Positions 34,783 to 44,063 of a DNA stretch of 62,944 bases are shown here, in pieces (positions within the stretch are counted from its first letter, which is position 1; each line of letters opens with the position of its first letter). The notes under the pieces were generated by a model that ran no database searches, was not told the DNA's origin, and saw nothing but the letters and a program-made list of their open reading frames with translations. The translations under genes were made by a program, and so were the position numbers. Source of the stretch: CAYSDH01 sp964429805 (GTDB lineage: Bacteria; Bacteroidota; Bacteroidia; Flavobacteriales_D; JABDKJ01); assembly GCA_964429805.1 (NCBI GenBank), contig CAYSDH010000010.1:1-62944 (forward strand). Direction: 5' to 3'.

Positions 34783-37467
34783 ATGAATTTAGAGGGTTTT
34801 CTCAGCATCCCTTGTATTATCTTTAGACCACAGCAAACCGAATTGAGGAATATTCTCTTTTGCATACTACTTTTCCTGAGCCCATTGGCCATGAAGTCCA
34901 TTCACATTGTGGGTGGAGAGATGACCTACGAGTATCTTGGCGGAACAGACTACTTGTTTACGCTCAAGGTCTACAGAGATTGCAACGGGGTAGGAGGAGC
35001 CGAGTTTGACTCGAGTGCTCCAATCGGAATTTTTGATGGTAACAACAATCTGATTACTGTCGAGTTTATGTCCGATCTCAATATTGTGCTCCTAGACACG
35101 GATGTAAACTTCGGTTGTGCCAATGTCAATGCTCCTGTCTGTGTGCAAGAAGGAACCTACACCAGTATAGTGCAACTGCCGGCCAACACGACCGGTTACT
35201 GGGTGGCCTATCAGCGTTGCTGTCGTAACGGTACCATTGTTAATTTGAATGCGCCTGGAGACATGGGCGCCACCTATGCGGCCTTTGTGCCTCCCACTGT
35301 TACAGTTGGGGTAAACAGCTCTCCGGCCTTTAATGATTTTCCACCTGTAGGGATATGTCAAAACATCCCATTTTCATTTGACCATAGTGCTTCTGATATA
35401 GATGGAGACTCCCTGGCTTACTCATTCTGCACACCATATACTGGTGGTTCTACGGCCTATCCAGCGCCTAATCCGCCTTCGGCTCCCATTTGGAACACCA
35501 TCTTATGGGGAGGAGGATACTCGGCTCTAAATCCGATTGATGCTGCTCCAGGTTTTGCAATTGATCCGTTGACTGGGGAGATTACGGGTACCCCAAATCA
35601 ACAAGGTCAATATGTGGTTGGCGTGTGCGTGAAAGAATATCGAGATGGTGTAGAGATATCTGAGATTCGAAGAGACTTCCAGTTTAATATCGTGGCCTGT
35701 CCAAGTTTGGTTGTCTCTGCTTTTGCCAATTTTTCAGGTTCGCAAACATTCTGCACGGGTACGACAGTAGAGTTTGAAAATTTGAGCGTTAACGCTTCAG
35801 TCTACGATTGGACTTTTGGTGACGGACAGGTATCATCGCTCAGCGAACCGGTCATTACGTTTAACACACCAGGAACATTTGATGTGACGCTCATTGTCGA
35901 TCCCGCTTCTTCGTGTCCCGATACGACCGTCACGACTTACATTATTTCTGATGCACCCATCCTAGATATTGATGTTCCTGTGCTCAACTGTCCGAGCGAA
36001 ACGTATGATATTGAGATGACCGATGTGCTTGGTAACATAGCCGACTATCAGTGGTCTACAGACCCCAATGTCTTGCTGCCTGCCAATACGACCAATGTGA
36101 TTCAAAATCTCGAGATACTCGAGCCGGGAGACTACACCCTTGATGTGATTTTGGCCAATGGTCTTGGCTGTGAAAGTGACGCGAGTGTTAGTTTTAATGT
36201 GCCTTCGCATCCAGTGGCGCAGGTCGCTCAGCTGACCGATCCTTGCGCGGGCCTTAGCTTTGTGTTTGATAACCAAAGCCAAAATGCGACAACCTATGAC
36301 TGGGAATTTGGAGACCCAAATGGAATAGTGGTTAGCCAAGATTTTGAGCCCTCTCATACCTATCCAAGTGCGGGTGAGTTTACGGTCTCTCTCACGGCAT
36401 CAGCGCCAGGTACCTGTGAGAATTCTACGACCATGACCTTTGAGGCCAACCCAGAAGTGGTCGCCAATTTTGTTTCTCCTCCGGCCCAGTGTCAAGAAAA
36501 TAACTCCTTTGATTATCAGGCAGGCGGAGAGTATGGTCTCACTGCCCAGTTTGATTGGGAGTTTACTGGAGCACAGTTTTCTTCTGCGTTAGAAAATGTG
36601 ACTAACGTAGTGTTTGATAGTGCTGGAATATGGCCAGTTACGCTCATTATTACTGAGGGGCCTTGTTCTTCAAGCTACACAGATTTTACTGAGACTGTAG
36701 ATGAAATAGAAGTAGACTTCTTTACCGAAGGCTTGGGGTGTCAGCCTTACAACGCGTTCTTTTCAAACCTTACAACTGGTGGTCAGGGAAATGAGTATCA
36801 CTGGGAATTTGGGGATGGAAGTGTCTCAAGTGATATCGGTTCAACGGTGCATGAATATGAGAATCCCGGAACCTACACAGTGACATTGACCGTAGAGTCT
36901 ACGGTAGGATGTCCTGGTATAGATTCTGAAACCAAAGTGGGAGTAATTGAAGTGTTGCCAACACCACAAGCAGCGTTCTCCATGGATCCACCTTTTGCAG
37001 ACATCAATGAGCCTGTAGTTGAGTTGAGTTCAGAGGCATTTGGAGCCGACTCTAGTATCTATCTTATCACTGGTCAAACAGCAGTGGAAGGCTTTGATGC
37101 CACAGTAGAGTTTCAATCTGGCGGACTGTTTGAAATTACGCAAGTGGTCACCAATGAAGTTGGCTGTGAGTCTCGTTTGACAAAACCCTTTGTCATCACA
37201 GGGCATACCTTTTTCGCGCCCAATGCCATTACCATGAATGCCGATGGCCTCAATGATTTTTTCAAGCCGAGCATACTGGGTGATATTGTCGAGTATGACT
37301 TTAGTGTCTATGACCGTTGGGGAGGGCTCTTATTTCACACCACTGACGTAAACATGCCTTGGGTGCCAGAATATGCGCATGTGGGTATGTATGTCTATGA
37401 CATCAGGTTGAGAGACAACTATGATTTTACGCGTCAGTACCGAGGCAGCTTCAGCCTGATACGCTAG
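34783..37467 (+). CDS. PKD-repeat surface protein with CHU_C domain
   Basis: 894 residues. The N-terminal leader holds a hydrophobic export helix (about 23-37), then a domain beginning HIVGGEMTYEYLGG with a Cys-rich YRDCNG and YQRCCRNG, a module found at the start of many Bacteroidota secreted proteins. A cadherin-like/putative Ig segment (DIDGDSLAYSF, ITGTPNQQGQYVVG) follows, then at least three PKD domains (YDWTFGDGQ, YDWEFGDPNG, YHWEFGDGS) and a CHU_C tail (FAPNAITMNADGLNDFF ... RGSFSLIR). T9SS export is expected. Its last 17 bases overlap the convergent acetyltransferase. The exact start is uncertain because the leader is long. Confidence 0.9.
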   Translation: MNLEGFLSIPCIIFRPQQTELRNILFCILLFLSPLAMKSIHIVGGEMTYEYLGGTDYLFTLKVYRDCNGVGGAEFDSSAPIGIFDGNNNLITVEFMSDLNIVLLDTDVNFGCANVNAPVCVQEGTYTSIVQLPANTTGYWVAYQRCCRNGTIVNLNAPGDMGATYAAFVPPTVTVGVNSSPAFNDFPPVGICQNIPFSFDHSASDIDGDSLAYSFCTPYTGGSTAYPAPNPPSAPIWNTILWGGGYSALNPIDAAPGFAIDPLTGEITGTPNQQGQYVVGVCVKEYRDGVEISEIRRDFQFNIVACPSLVVSAFANFSGSQTFCTGTTVEFENLSVNASVYDWTFGDGQVSSLSEPVITFNTPGTFDVTLIVDPASSCPDTTVTTYIISDAPILDIDVPVLNCPSETYDIEMTDVLGNIADYQWSTDPNVLLPANTTNVIQNLEILEPGDYTLDVILANGLGCESDASVSFNVPSHPVAQVAQLTDPCAGLSFVFDNQSQNATTYDWEFGDPNGIVVSQDFEPSHTYPSAGEFTVSLTASAPGTCENSTTMTFEANPEVVANFVSPPAQCQENNSFDYQAGGEYGLTAQFDWEFTGAQFSSALENVTNVVFDSAGIWPVTLIITEGPCSSSYTDFTETVDEIEVDFFTEGLGCQPYNAFFSNLTTGGQGNEYHWEFGDGSVSSDIGSTVHEYENPGTYTVTLTVESTVGCPGIDSETKVGVIEVLPTPQAAFSMDPPFADINEPVVELSSEAFGADSSIYLITGQTAVEGFDATVEFQSGGLFEITQVVTNEVGCESRLTKPFVITGHTFFAPNAITMNADGLNDFFKPSILGDIVEYDFSVYDRWGGLLFHTTDVNMPWVPEYAHVGMYVYDIRLRDNYDFTRQYRGSFSLIR

Positions 37468-37912
37468 TATATTTCATCGGAATGTGAGGAATGCCGTCCT
37501 CTAGATACCCGTCACCACACTGCTTAAATTCATGTTTTTCGTAATAGGACTTGAGATGCTCTTGTGCAGAAATCTTGATGTCACTTGGCCCGTAAAGTTC
37601 CTTCACCATATCCATACCTCGTTTCATCAACTCATGACCAAGCCCGGTTCCTCTTTGCGCTTGACTCACCACCACACGGCCTATGGCGCACTCAGTATAT
37701 GAGGCTCCTGGGGGAAGTATTCTCAAACAAGCCACAACCGTTTCCTCATCAGTAGCCCATAGGTGAGTAGCTATTTTGTCTAAGCCATCAAGCTCTTGGT
37801 AGGGGCAGTCTTGCTCCACCACAAATATCTCAATCCGCAATGCGGCAATGTCATGAAACTCGTCAACGGATAGTTTCTCGTATGGGGCGTTATGCCATTT
37901 TAATTGCCTCAT
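37451..37912 (-). CDS. GNAT acetyltransferase, ElaA family
   Basis: A 153-residue GCN5-related N-acetyltransferase. ElaA-like landmarks are LRIEIFVVEQDCPYQELDG near the N-terminus, the ACLRILP strand, and the acetyl-CoA loop IGRVVVSQAQRGTGLGHELM with the Q/RxxGxG/A signature, then YYEKHEFKQCGDGYLEDGIPH. The substrate is unknown. The start ATG overlaps the TGA of the helicase gene (ATGA, 37909-37912), so it is translated downstream of it. The 3' end overlaps the opposing CHU_C gene. Confidence 0.9.
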   Translation of the reverse strand: MRQLKWHNAPYEKLSVDEFHDIAALRIEIFVVEQDCPYQELDGLDKIATHLWATDEETVVACLRILPPGASYTECAIGRVVVSQAQRGTGLGHELMKRGMDMVKELYGPSDIKISAQEHLKSYYEKHEFKQCGDGYLEDGIPHIPMKYTSVSG

Positions 37913-40900
37913 GCTACACTCACTAATTCTAGTTCTTGAGTATACAGCAAGAAGCCGCTTACCGAGGTGTATCCCATTTTTTGAAGCACGTCTTTGTAAC
38001 GCTTTACCTGTTTGTTGTGCGTCTCGGAGCGTTCACCAGTTTTATAATCGAGTACTATGGCTTCTTTGGTTTCCTTGGTCAAGTATACTTTATCAGGTCT
38101 GTGGCTGTGTCCGAGTTCATCTATCAGCGTGCATTCATTTTTGACGTCAAACTCTTCAGATTCCCATTGTTTTATCTGAGGTATGGCGTCAATGGATTGC
38201 ACTATTTTTTGCGCCTCTTCCCAGCGCGGGTGTTGCTCATTTACCTTCAGTTTGGCAAGCATGTCATGCACCAGTGTTCCAAAATCCATCTGCTCATTAA
38301 AGGCCTGTTCTTTTCCGAGTGATATACGCAGCTTGGTTCGCCAATCGGTTTTAGAAAAGTCTGCCAATGTATTATCTGTCTCAACAATCTCCTTGTCACT
38401 CTTAGACTTCTCCTTCACTTTTTTGGCCTGTCTCTGACCATAAGTAAAGAGCCCCTGAGTCATGTTTTCCTCATGCGCAGAAAGGAAATCCACAAACCAT
38501 GTTCCTTGATAGTTGCTCTTTTTGCTTGTTTCAAAATTGAGGTAAATACGATCTTCTGCTCTGGTAGTCGCCACATAGAGTACGTTCAGTTCATCGAGTT
38601 TACTTTTCTCAGCTTCAGCCGCTGCATAGGGGTGAAACTCGGTACCCGTCAGTTTTGAATCGCTCAGCCCAATCAGTGCTTTGGGCACTGCAGTGTCTTT
38701 TAGGTCTACCCATCTTTTATTGAGTGTCTTTTTCATCTTCCCGCCAAAAAATGGGAGGAACACCACTGGAAATTCTAGGCCCTTAGACTTGTGCACTGTC
38801 ATGATCCTCATGGCATCTTCGGCCTCGGGCATTTTCAATGACGACTCATTTCCTTTCTCATCCCAGAAGTCGATAAATTCTCTGAGCGAATATCCTTGTC
38901 CATTTCCTTTTTCAGCGCACAGATTAAGCAACTCAATGAGGTACATGGAGCTGGAGTCCAGGTCCAAGTCACTGATTACTTTTTCGCATGTGGCATAGAG
39001 ATCAAGGTCTGCATAAGAGTCTATATCAAAGTCTATATCCAGTTTGCCAAACACCGGAGTAAATGGTTTTGACATGTATTCGGGGGCATCACCACCTTTC
39101 ACCTTGACACGACCGATATGCCTTTCTGCAAGCGATTGAAAATCTTGCTCTCTTTCTAGTAATGCGGTCAAGTGATGCAGGATGCTCAGTTTAGGGCCAT
39201 CTTTTTCTGGGTCGTCAATCAACGACATCATGGCGACTACAAGATGTGAGAGTCTGTTTTTTCCAAGAAAAAAGGAATCTGACGACACGACTTTGTGACC
39301 ATTAGTGCGGAGAAAATCTGCTAAAAATTGGCCGTTCGCATTCTTCCTGACTAAAAAACAGATGTCTCCTGGCGAGTAGCCATCTTCAAAACATTCGGCT
39401 ATTTGCCTCAGAATAATCTCGGCTGAGAGCGCTCTCATGTCCGCCTTGTCCTCTTGTTCTTTATCTACTTCAATAGGCACTATTTCCACATAGCCACCTG
39501 TGCGTGCATCATCTACGGTCTGCTGCGCTTGACTGGCATACACAGATTCGAAGTCAGCACTGAGGTGCTTTTTAAGATGCCCGTAGAGCAGGTTGTTAAA
39601 CTGTATTATTTCATTTTTTGACCTGTAATTTGACGAGAGTTTATTTCCGTCAGAGTGTGAGTTTTTTAATTGGTTTTCAATCTGATTGAGCGAGTAGTCA
39701 TCTTCTTTTCCAAAAATATCTGGCAGGTCTATAAACTGCTGTACCTCTCCACTTCGCCATCGATATATAGCCTGCTTGGCATCACCGACTATAATGTTTC
39801 TGTTGTTTCGAGCCAGAGATTCAGAAAGCAAAGGCAGGAAGTTGTGCCATTGCTGTACACTGGTGTCTTGAAACTCATCAATCAAAAAGTGGTCAAATTT
39901 TTCACTGACTCGCTCATAGATAAATGCCGCTGGGTTTTCTTTGAGCACTCGTGCTATGCGCATGTTGTTTGAGCTCAACAGAGCAGTCTCATCTTCCTTC
40001 TCTATAAGGCTCAGATTTTCATCTAGCAAGTGAAGCATCTCAAGGGCCAAGAGGTTAGGCTTTAAGACACTCAGCCTTCTGAACTCAGGCATTGAGTCGT
40101 TTATTTCCTCTAGCCATGGAGTGAGCGTGGGCATCACGTCATCAATTTCTGCTTGATGAGGTTTCCCGTTTTTGGAGGTCCATTTTTCTTCGTCTAGGTA
40201 GGTTTTTCGTTGGCCTTCAGTAGAGCCTCTGGCATCTTTTAGAAAGTCTCTGGCAAAGAGATTAATAAAACCACTTTTACCTCTGTTAAACCATGCTCTG
40301 TCAATGTGCTTTGAGTCGATTAATGCTGTCCCTTTTTGTTGAAGCTCTTGCAACCTGAGCAGTGCGGCTTTGTACTCACTTTCCATCTCCAGACAGAATT
40401 GCGACACCACTTCTTTAGAAATGGGCTTTATGCTCTCCATGGCGATTTGACCATCTTCTTTCAAAAGCTCAGTCAAGTATCCGTCCAGGTCTGCCTTGAT
40501 ATCCCATGAACGACCGTCTTCACCTTTGCTCAGCGCGAAGGACACCAATCGATTGGTGAGGCGCTCATCCGTGCCAATCTGATTAAGTATGGCGTCTCGC
40601 ACCATGACAATAATCTCTCGCTGGTCTAACTGCACATTGAAGTCTGAACTTAAGCCTAGTTCTTTGCTGAAGGAGCGGAGAATACTGAGCACAAACTTGT
40701 CAATAGTGCTGACATGTATGTCTCCGTAATTATAAATCATACGCTCATACTGAATAAGCGCCTGCTCTTTCACCTCTCTGGCGTTAAGCCCAGTTTGTTT
40801 CATCACCTCACTCAAGAGATGCTCATCGCTGTGAGTAGGTCCAGACCACTGAGCGAGTGTAGCCATGAAGTCCAGTACTCTGGATTTCAATTCGTTGGCT

Positions 40901-41064
40901 GCTTTGTTGGTAAAGGTGATGGCCAAAATGTGCTTGAACGGAAAGTCTGTCTTTCGTTCACACTGAAAACACAGAATGATGTATTGCAAAGCCAAGGTAT
41001 AGGTCTTGCCAGACCCCGCAGAGGCACTGTATATATCAAAGGTCTTTGTCACTTCTTTTTCCAT
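37909..41064 (-). CDS. UvrD/RecB-like ATP-dependent helicase-nuclease
   Basis: 1051 residues of the AddA/RecB kind, probably for double-strand-break end processing. Walker A SASAGSGKT is at about residues 13-21; ITFTNKAANEL is motif Ia; Walker B is LIDEFQDTSVQQW; VGDAKQAIYRWRSG is motif III; SNYRS and MTVHKSKGLEFPVV are motifs IV and V; NVLYVATTRAEDRIYL is motif VI. The C-terminus has the RecB-family nuclease core VLDYKTG with the D and K of PD-(D/E)XK and a preceding HDMLAKL. Its usual AddB-like partner is not adjacent. It is the first gene of a two-gene unit with the acetyltransferase. Confidence 0.92.
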   Translation of the reverse strand: MEKEVTKTFDIYSASAGSGKTYTLALQYIILCFQCERKTDFPFKHILAITFTNKAANELKSRVLDFMATLAQWSGPTHSDEHLLSEVMKQTGLNAREVKEQALIQYERMIYNYGDIHVSTIDKFVLSILRSFSKELGLSSDFNVQLDQREIIVMVRDAILNQIGTDERLTNRLVSFALSKGEDGRSWDIKADLDGYLTELLKEDGQIAMESIKPISKEVVSQFCLEMESEYKAALLRLQELQQKGTALIDSKHIDRAWFNRGKSGFINLFARDFLKDARGSTEGQRKTYLDEEKWTSKNGKPHQAEIDDVMPTLTPWLEEINDSMPEFRRLSVLKPNLLALEMLHLLDENLSLIEKEDETALLSSNNMRIARVLKENPAAFIYERVSEKFDHFLIDEFQDTSVQQWHNFLPLLSESLARNNRNIIVGDAKQAIYRWRSGEVQQFIDLPDIFGKEDDYSLNQIENQLKNSHSDGNKLSSNYRSKNEIIQFNNLLYGHLKKHLSADFESVYASQAQQTVDDARTGGYVEIVPIEVDKEQEDKADMRALSAEIILRQIAECFEDGYSPGDICFLVRKNANGQFLADFLRTNGHKVVSSDSFFLGKNRLSHLVVAMMSLIDDPEKDGPKLSILHHLTALLEREQDFQSLAERHIGRVKVKGGDAPEYMSKPFTPVFGKLDIDFDIDSYADLDLYATCEKVISDLDLDSSSMYLIELLNLCAEKGNGQGYSLREFIDFWDEKGNESSLKMPEAEDAMRIMTVHKSKGLEFPVVFLPFFGGKMKKTLNKRWVDLKDTAVPKALIGLSDSKLTGTEFHPYAAAEAEKSKLDELNVLYVATTRAEDRIYLNFETSKKSNYQGTWFVDFLSAHEENMTQGLFTYGQRQAKKVKEKSKSDKEIVETDNTLADFSKTDWRTKLRISLGKEQAFNEQMDFGTLVHDMLAKLKVNEQHPRWEEAQKIVQSIDAIPQIKQWESEEFDVKNECTLIDELGHSHRPDKVYLTKETKEAIVLDYKTGERSETHNKQVKRYKDVLQKMGYTSVSGFLLYTQELELVSVA

Positions 41065-41186
41065 AAATTGATAAGTGAGGAAAGGTAATCAAGAAAAAGT
41101 TGACTCAAGAGTGACCGCAATTTTTGTGTGTTCTCCGCTGAGCTGAATTGTTATTGTCCTTATAATCACCGAATTTTGTAAGCATC

Positions 41187-41882
41187 ATGAGAAATAGATT
41201 TTTTAGCAATCCGCTCCTCTTTATTGTACTCGCTTTGAGTGTTCTTTCATGTAAAAAGGACGATAGTAATGGTATACCAGATTTAGAGTTAAGGCTTCAA
41301 GTGCGACCGCAAGTGGCCGGACAAGATTTGGTGCTTAATCAGGCTTATGATTTTGATGGTCAGTCAGTGGTCATTAACAAGTTTAAAGCCTTTGTGTCTG
41401 AGCCGAGTGCCCTAAATGCTGAAGACAACTCTGTGTCTGATGGGTCCAGTTTAGTAATATTCGTAGACGGGCAACTTAAGTCGGGGTCTATGGGTGTTAT
41501 CCAAGAAAACAACATATCTAGTTTGACCTTTAGATTTGGTTTAACTGCCGCTCAGCACGAGTCTGAGACTTTTCTAAATACAGATGATGAGGTGAGTCAA
41601 AATTGGTCTGCCACAGACGGATACAGTAACTTAATTATAGAAGGTACTGTCGATGGTGAGTCGTTTAGATATGATTTGCAAGGAGCAGATATGTCGGTAG
41701 GAATCGGAGAGTTGGAGACTAATCTGACAGTAGATGGAAATATGCTACTTAAGTTGGCCGTTAACATCGATGAGATGTTTAGTGGTATGAGTCTCGTTTC
41801 TGGAGAGCAGAATGGTACAAATTCGTTTACCTTAGGAATGAGAGACAATATAGCTGATGGACATCCATTTGAACTACAATAA
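41187..41882 (+). CDS. MbnP-like lipoprotein, divergent copy
   Basis: 231 residues with a lipoprotein signal (lipobox VLSC|KKDD). The mature part follows the MbnP plan: LELRLQVRPQVAGQDLVLNQAYDFDGQ, a KFKAFVSEP strand, LTFRFGL, and SNLIIEGTVDG. The conserved aromatic motif is degenerate: N139-W140-S-A-T-D-G-Y keeps one Trp but lacks the YWAW of the next gene. MbnP proteins bind copper after a partner di-heme enzyme converts a Trp to kynurenine. Whether this copy is a substrate is doubtful. It is the first gene of a three-gene set and its stop is one base from the next start. Confidence 0.78.
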   Translation: MRNRFFSNPLLFIVLALSVLSCKKDDSNGIPDLELRLQVRPQVAGQDLVLNQAYDFDGQSVVINKFKAFVSEPSALNAEDNSVSDGSSLVIFVDGQLKSGSMGVIQENNISSLTFRFGLTAAQHESETFLNTDDEVSQNWSATDGYSNLIIEGTVDGESFRYDLQGADMSVGIGELETNLTVDGNMLLKLAVNIDEMFSGMSLVSGEQNGTNSFTLGMRDNIADGHPFELQ

Positions 41883-41883
41883 A

Positions 41884-42639
41884 ATGAAATCACTTCTCCC
41901 GATTCTCTGTGTCTTATTAGTCATCGTCTCTTGTAAGAGAGATGTCACCTCTGAAGAAGCCAATGTCACATTTACTATCAAAGCAAACTTTGACGGTGCT
42001 CCGTTAACTCTGTATGAGGAGTATAACAATGTCACAGATTACGGCATGGTGGTCGAGCAATTGAAGCTTTACCTGTCTGACATGCGCTTGGTTGATGATA
42101 ATGGCAATGAAACGCTGCTCTCTGAACTTGAGTACTTTGATTACAGTGATGGTAATCTCTCTAGAACTTTTTCTATCGAGTCAGGAAACTATACTGCGCT
42201 CAAATGCGGTCTTGGAGTTCCGACTGAGTTAAACGGTACGAGCGACCCTGACTTTGATCCTGTGGTGTATCCTCCAGGTCATCCTCTGGCGCTGGCAAAT
42301 AATATGTACTGGGCATGGGCGACAGGTTATCGCTTCATGATTTTTGAGGGTCGAGTGGACACTACACCAGGTGATATTGATACTACTGATTTCGCGACCA
42401 CGTATTCCATTCACCTCGGAAGAGATACCACATTTTTACCTCTAGAGTTTGGCATAAACGGAAACTCAGAAGAGTTTGAAATAGTGGCCGACCTAGATGT
42501 GTCAACGTGTATTTATAACGAGAGTGACACGCTCTATTTAGATGACCCTGAAGACAATGCGTACCACGGTGCTGAAATTGATGTTGCCATGCGCTTTATA
42601 GAATTTCTTTCAGCTTCTTTTGAAGTAAGTACGCAGTAG
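41884..42639 (+). CDS. MbnP-family lipoprotein (putative copper-binding)
   Basis: 251 residues starting at the ATG at 41884, right after the preceding stop, with lipobox VIVSC|KRD. Strong MbnP landmarks are FTIKANFDGAPLTLYEEY, VEQLKLYLSDMRLVDDNG, LKCGLGVPTELNG, and NNMYWAWATGYRFMIFEG with Trp at 143 and 145. In characterised MbnP, a Trp is oxidised to kynurenine by the di-heme MbnH and this creates a Cu(I) site. A MauG-family gene lies 51 bp downstream, the same pairing as in MbnP-MbnH systems. Envelope-anchored by lipid. Copper binding is inferred. Confidence 0.85.
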   Translation: MKSLLPILCVLLVIVSCKRDVTSEEANVTFTIKANFDGAPLTLYEEYNNVTDYGMVVEQLKLYLSDMRLVDDNGNETLLSELEYFDYSDGNLSRTFSIESGNYTALKCGLGVPTELNGTSDPDFDPVVYPPGHPLALANNMYWAWATGYRFMIFEGRVDTTPGDIDTTDFATTYSIHLGRDTTFLPLEFGINGNSEEFEIVADLDVSTCIYNESDTLYLDDPEDNAYHGAEIDVAMRFIEFLSASFEVSTQ

Positions 42640-42690
42640 TTTTCTGCAATTCTATCTTTGAGAGGCTAATCAGGTTAAAAGGAAAATCAA

Positions 42691-43803
42691 GTGATTAAAA
42701 AAATCCTGCTCATATCTATTCTCATGCTCACTCTAGTAAAGTGCAGCAGTGATGAAGACTGTAAGTCAGAGATGCCCGTCACTGACCCTTGCGAAGCAAG
42801 TATGCCAATTGGGGCAGACTATGTGATTGAAGTGCCCTTTTACATTACTGATGAGATGTTTATTCCTCAGAATAACCCCATGAAGGAGGCCGCTGTAGAG
42901 TTAGGGCGATTTCTTTTTTGGGAGAAAAAGCTGAGCGGAGATCAGACCATGAGTTGTGGTACGTGCCACGCACCAGAAGTTGCTTTTTCAGACGCACAGC
43001 AGTTTAGTGTTGGTATAGACGGAGCAGTCGGCACACGTAATTCAATGGCGCTAGTAAACCTCGTTTTTGATGATATCATCACTTGGGATGGGGCTCAACC
43101 CACGCTTGAAAGACAGTCAGGCGAACCTGTAGAAAACCCCATCGAGATGCACGATGAGTGGGACAGTGTGGTGCTCGAGTTGGCTGGTGATTCTATTTAT
43201 CCGTCCATGTTTGAGGCGGCCTTTGGTACAGATTGTATTACCAGAAGACGGGCTACGAAGTCTATTGCACAGTTTATCAGAAGCATGGTCTCTTTTAACT
43301 CGAAGTATGATAAGTTTCTCACCGGGCAAGCAAACCTCACATCGTTAGAGTTGCTGGGTCTAGAGATTTGGGATGATGAAGGAGGCTCTTCGGATAGCGG
43401 AGCTTTAGGAGGCGCAGATTGTTTTCATTGTCATGGACTTGACAATGGCCGAATGACCGACAATCAGTTTCACAATAATGGCCTTGATTCTGTCTTCACA
43501 GACCTTGGTAGAGGAGGGGTGACCGGCTTGCCCCAAGACAACGGCCTCTTCAAAACTCCCACCTTGAGAAACATTGAGCTGACTGCACCTTACATGCATG
43601 ACGGACGATTTAGCACGCTCGAGCAAGTAGTAGAACATTACAACAGTGGAGGAGTTCCTTCGGCAACTATTGATGTCAACATGGAGGCAGTTGGTGGTGG
43701 CTTATTCTTGACCAACGAAAAGAAAGCTGCCTTGATCGAATTTTTGAAGACGTTTACAGACATGGACTTTGTCAACAATCCTGATTTCCAAGATCCTCAT
43801 TAA
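42691..43803 (+). CDS. MauG/MbnH-family di-heme cytochrome c peroxidase
   Basis: 370 residues from a GTG at 42691 behind an AAAAGGA purine run, with a lipoprotein signal (VKC|SSDE). Two haem c motifs are visible: SCGTCH (C89, C92, H93) and CFHCH (C244, C247, H248). Family context is ELGRFLFWEKKLSGDQTMSC, GTRNSMALVN and APYMHDGRFSTLEQVVEHY. It belongs to the bacterial di-heme peroxidase superfamily that includes CcpA, MauG and MbnH. The adjacency to two MbnP-like lipoproteins favours an MbnH-like role, modifying a partner protein with peroxide. A conventional H2O2 detoxifying peroxidase is the alternative. Confidence 0.88.
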   Translation: MIKKILLISILMLTLVKCSSDEDCKSEMPVTDPCEASMPIGADYVIEVPFYITDEMFIPQNNPMKEAAVELGRFLFWEKKLSGDQTMSCGTCHAPEVAFSDAQQFSVGIDGAVGTRNSMALVNLVFDDIITWDGAQPTLERQSGEPVENPIEMHDEWDSVVLELAGDSIYPSMFEAAFGTDCITRRRATKSIAQFIRSMVSFNSKYDKFLTGQANLTSLELLGLEIWDDEGGSSDSGALGGADCFHCHGLDNGRMTDNQFHNNGLDSVFTDLGRGGVTGLPQDNGLFKTPTLRNIELTAPYMHDGRFSTLEQVVEHYNSGGVPSATIDVNMEAVGGGLFLTNEKKAALIEFLKTFTDMDFVNNPDFQDPH

Positions 43804-44063
43804 TTTGAGTCTTTAGTCGTACTTTTCTGACTGATTCTGTGCCTGTGAAAGCGGTTTACATCCTGTTTTAAGCTTCCTTTCTTTAAATTCTTAGCACAAT
43901 CCTTTTTTCTCTTTGTGTTGTTTAACACGCTTTAAGACAGTGGGTTAAGCTCTCCTTTTCTTCAGCTTCAAATGAATTATGAACTCGGTCGAGTTACTTT
44001 TTTCAAAATATCCCGTCAAAAGTGTAACCATATCGAAAAACCGATATCTAAAACAAACAAATA

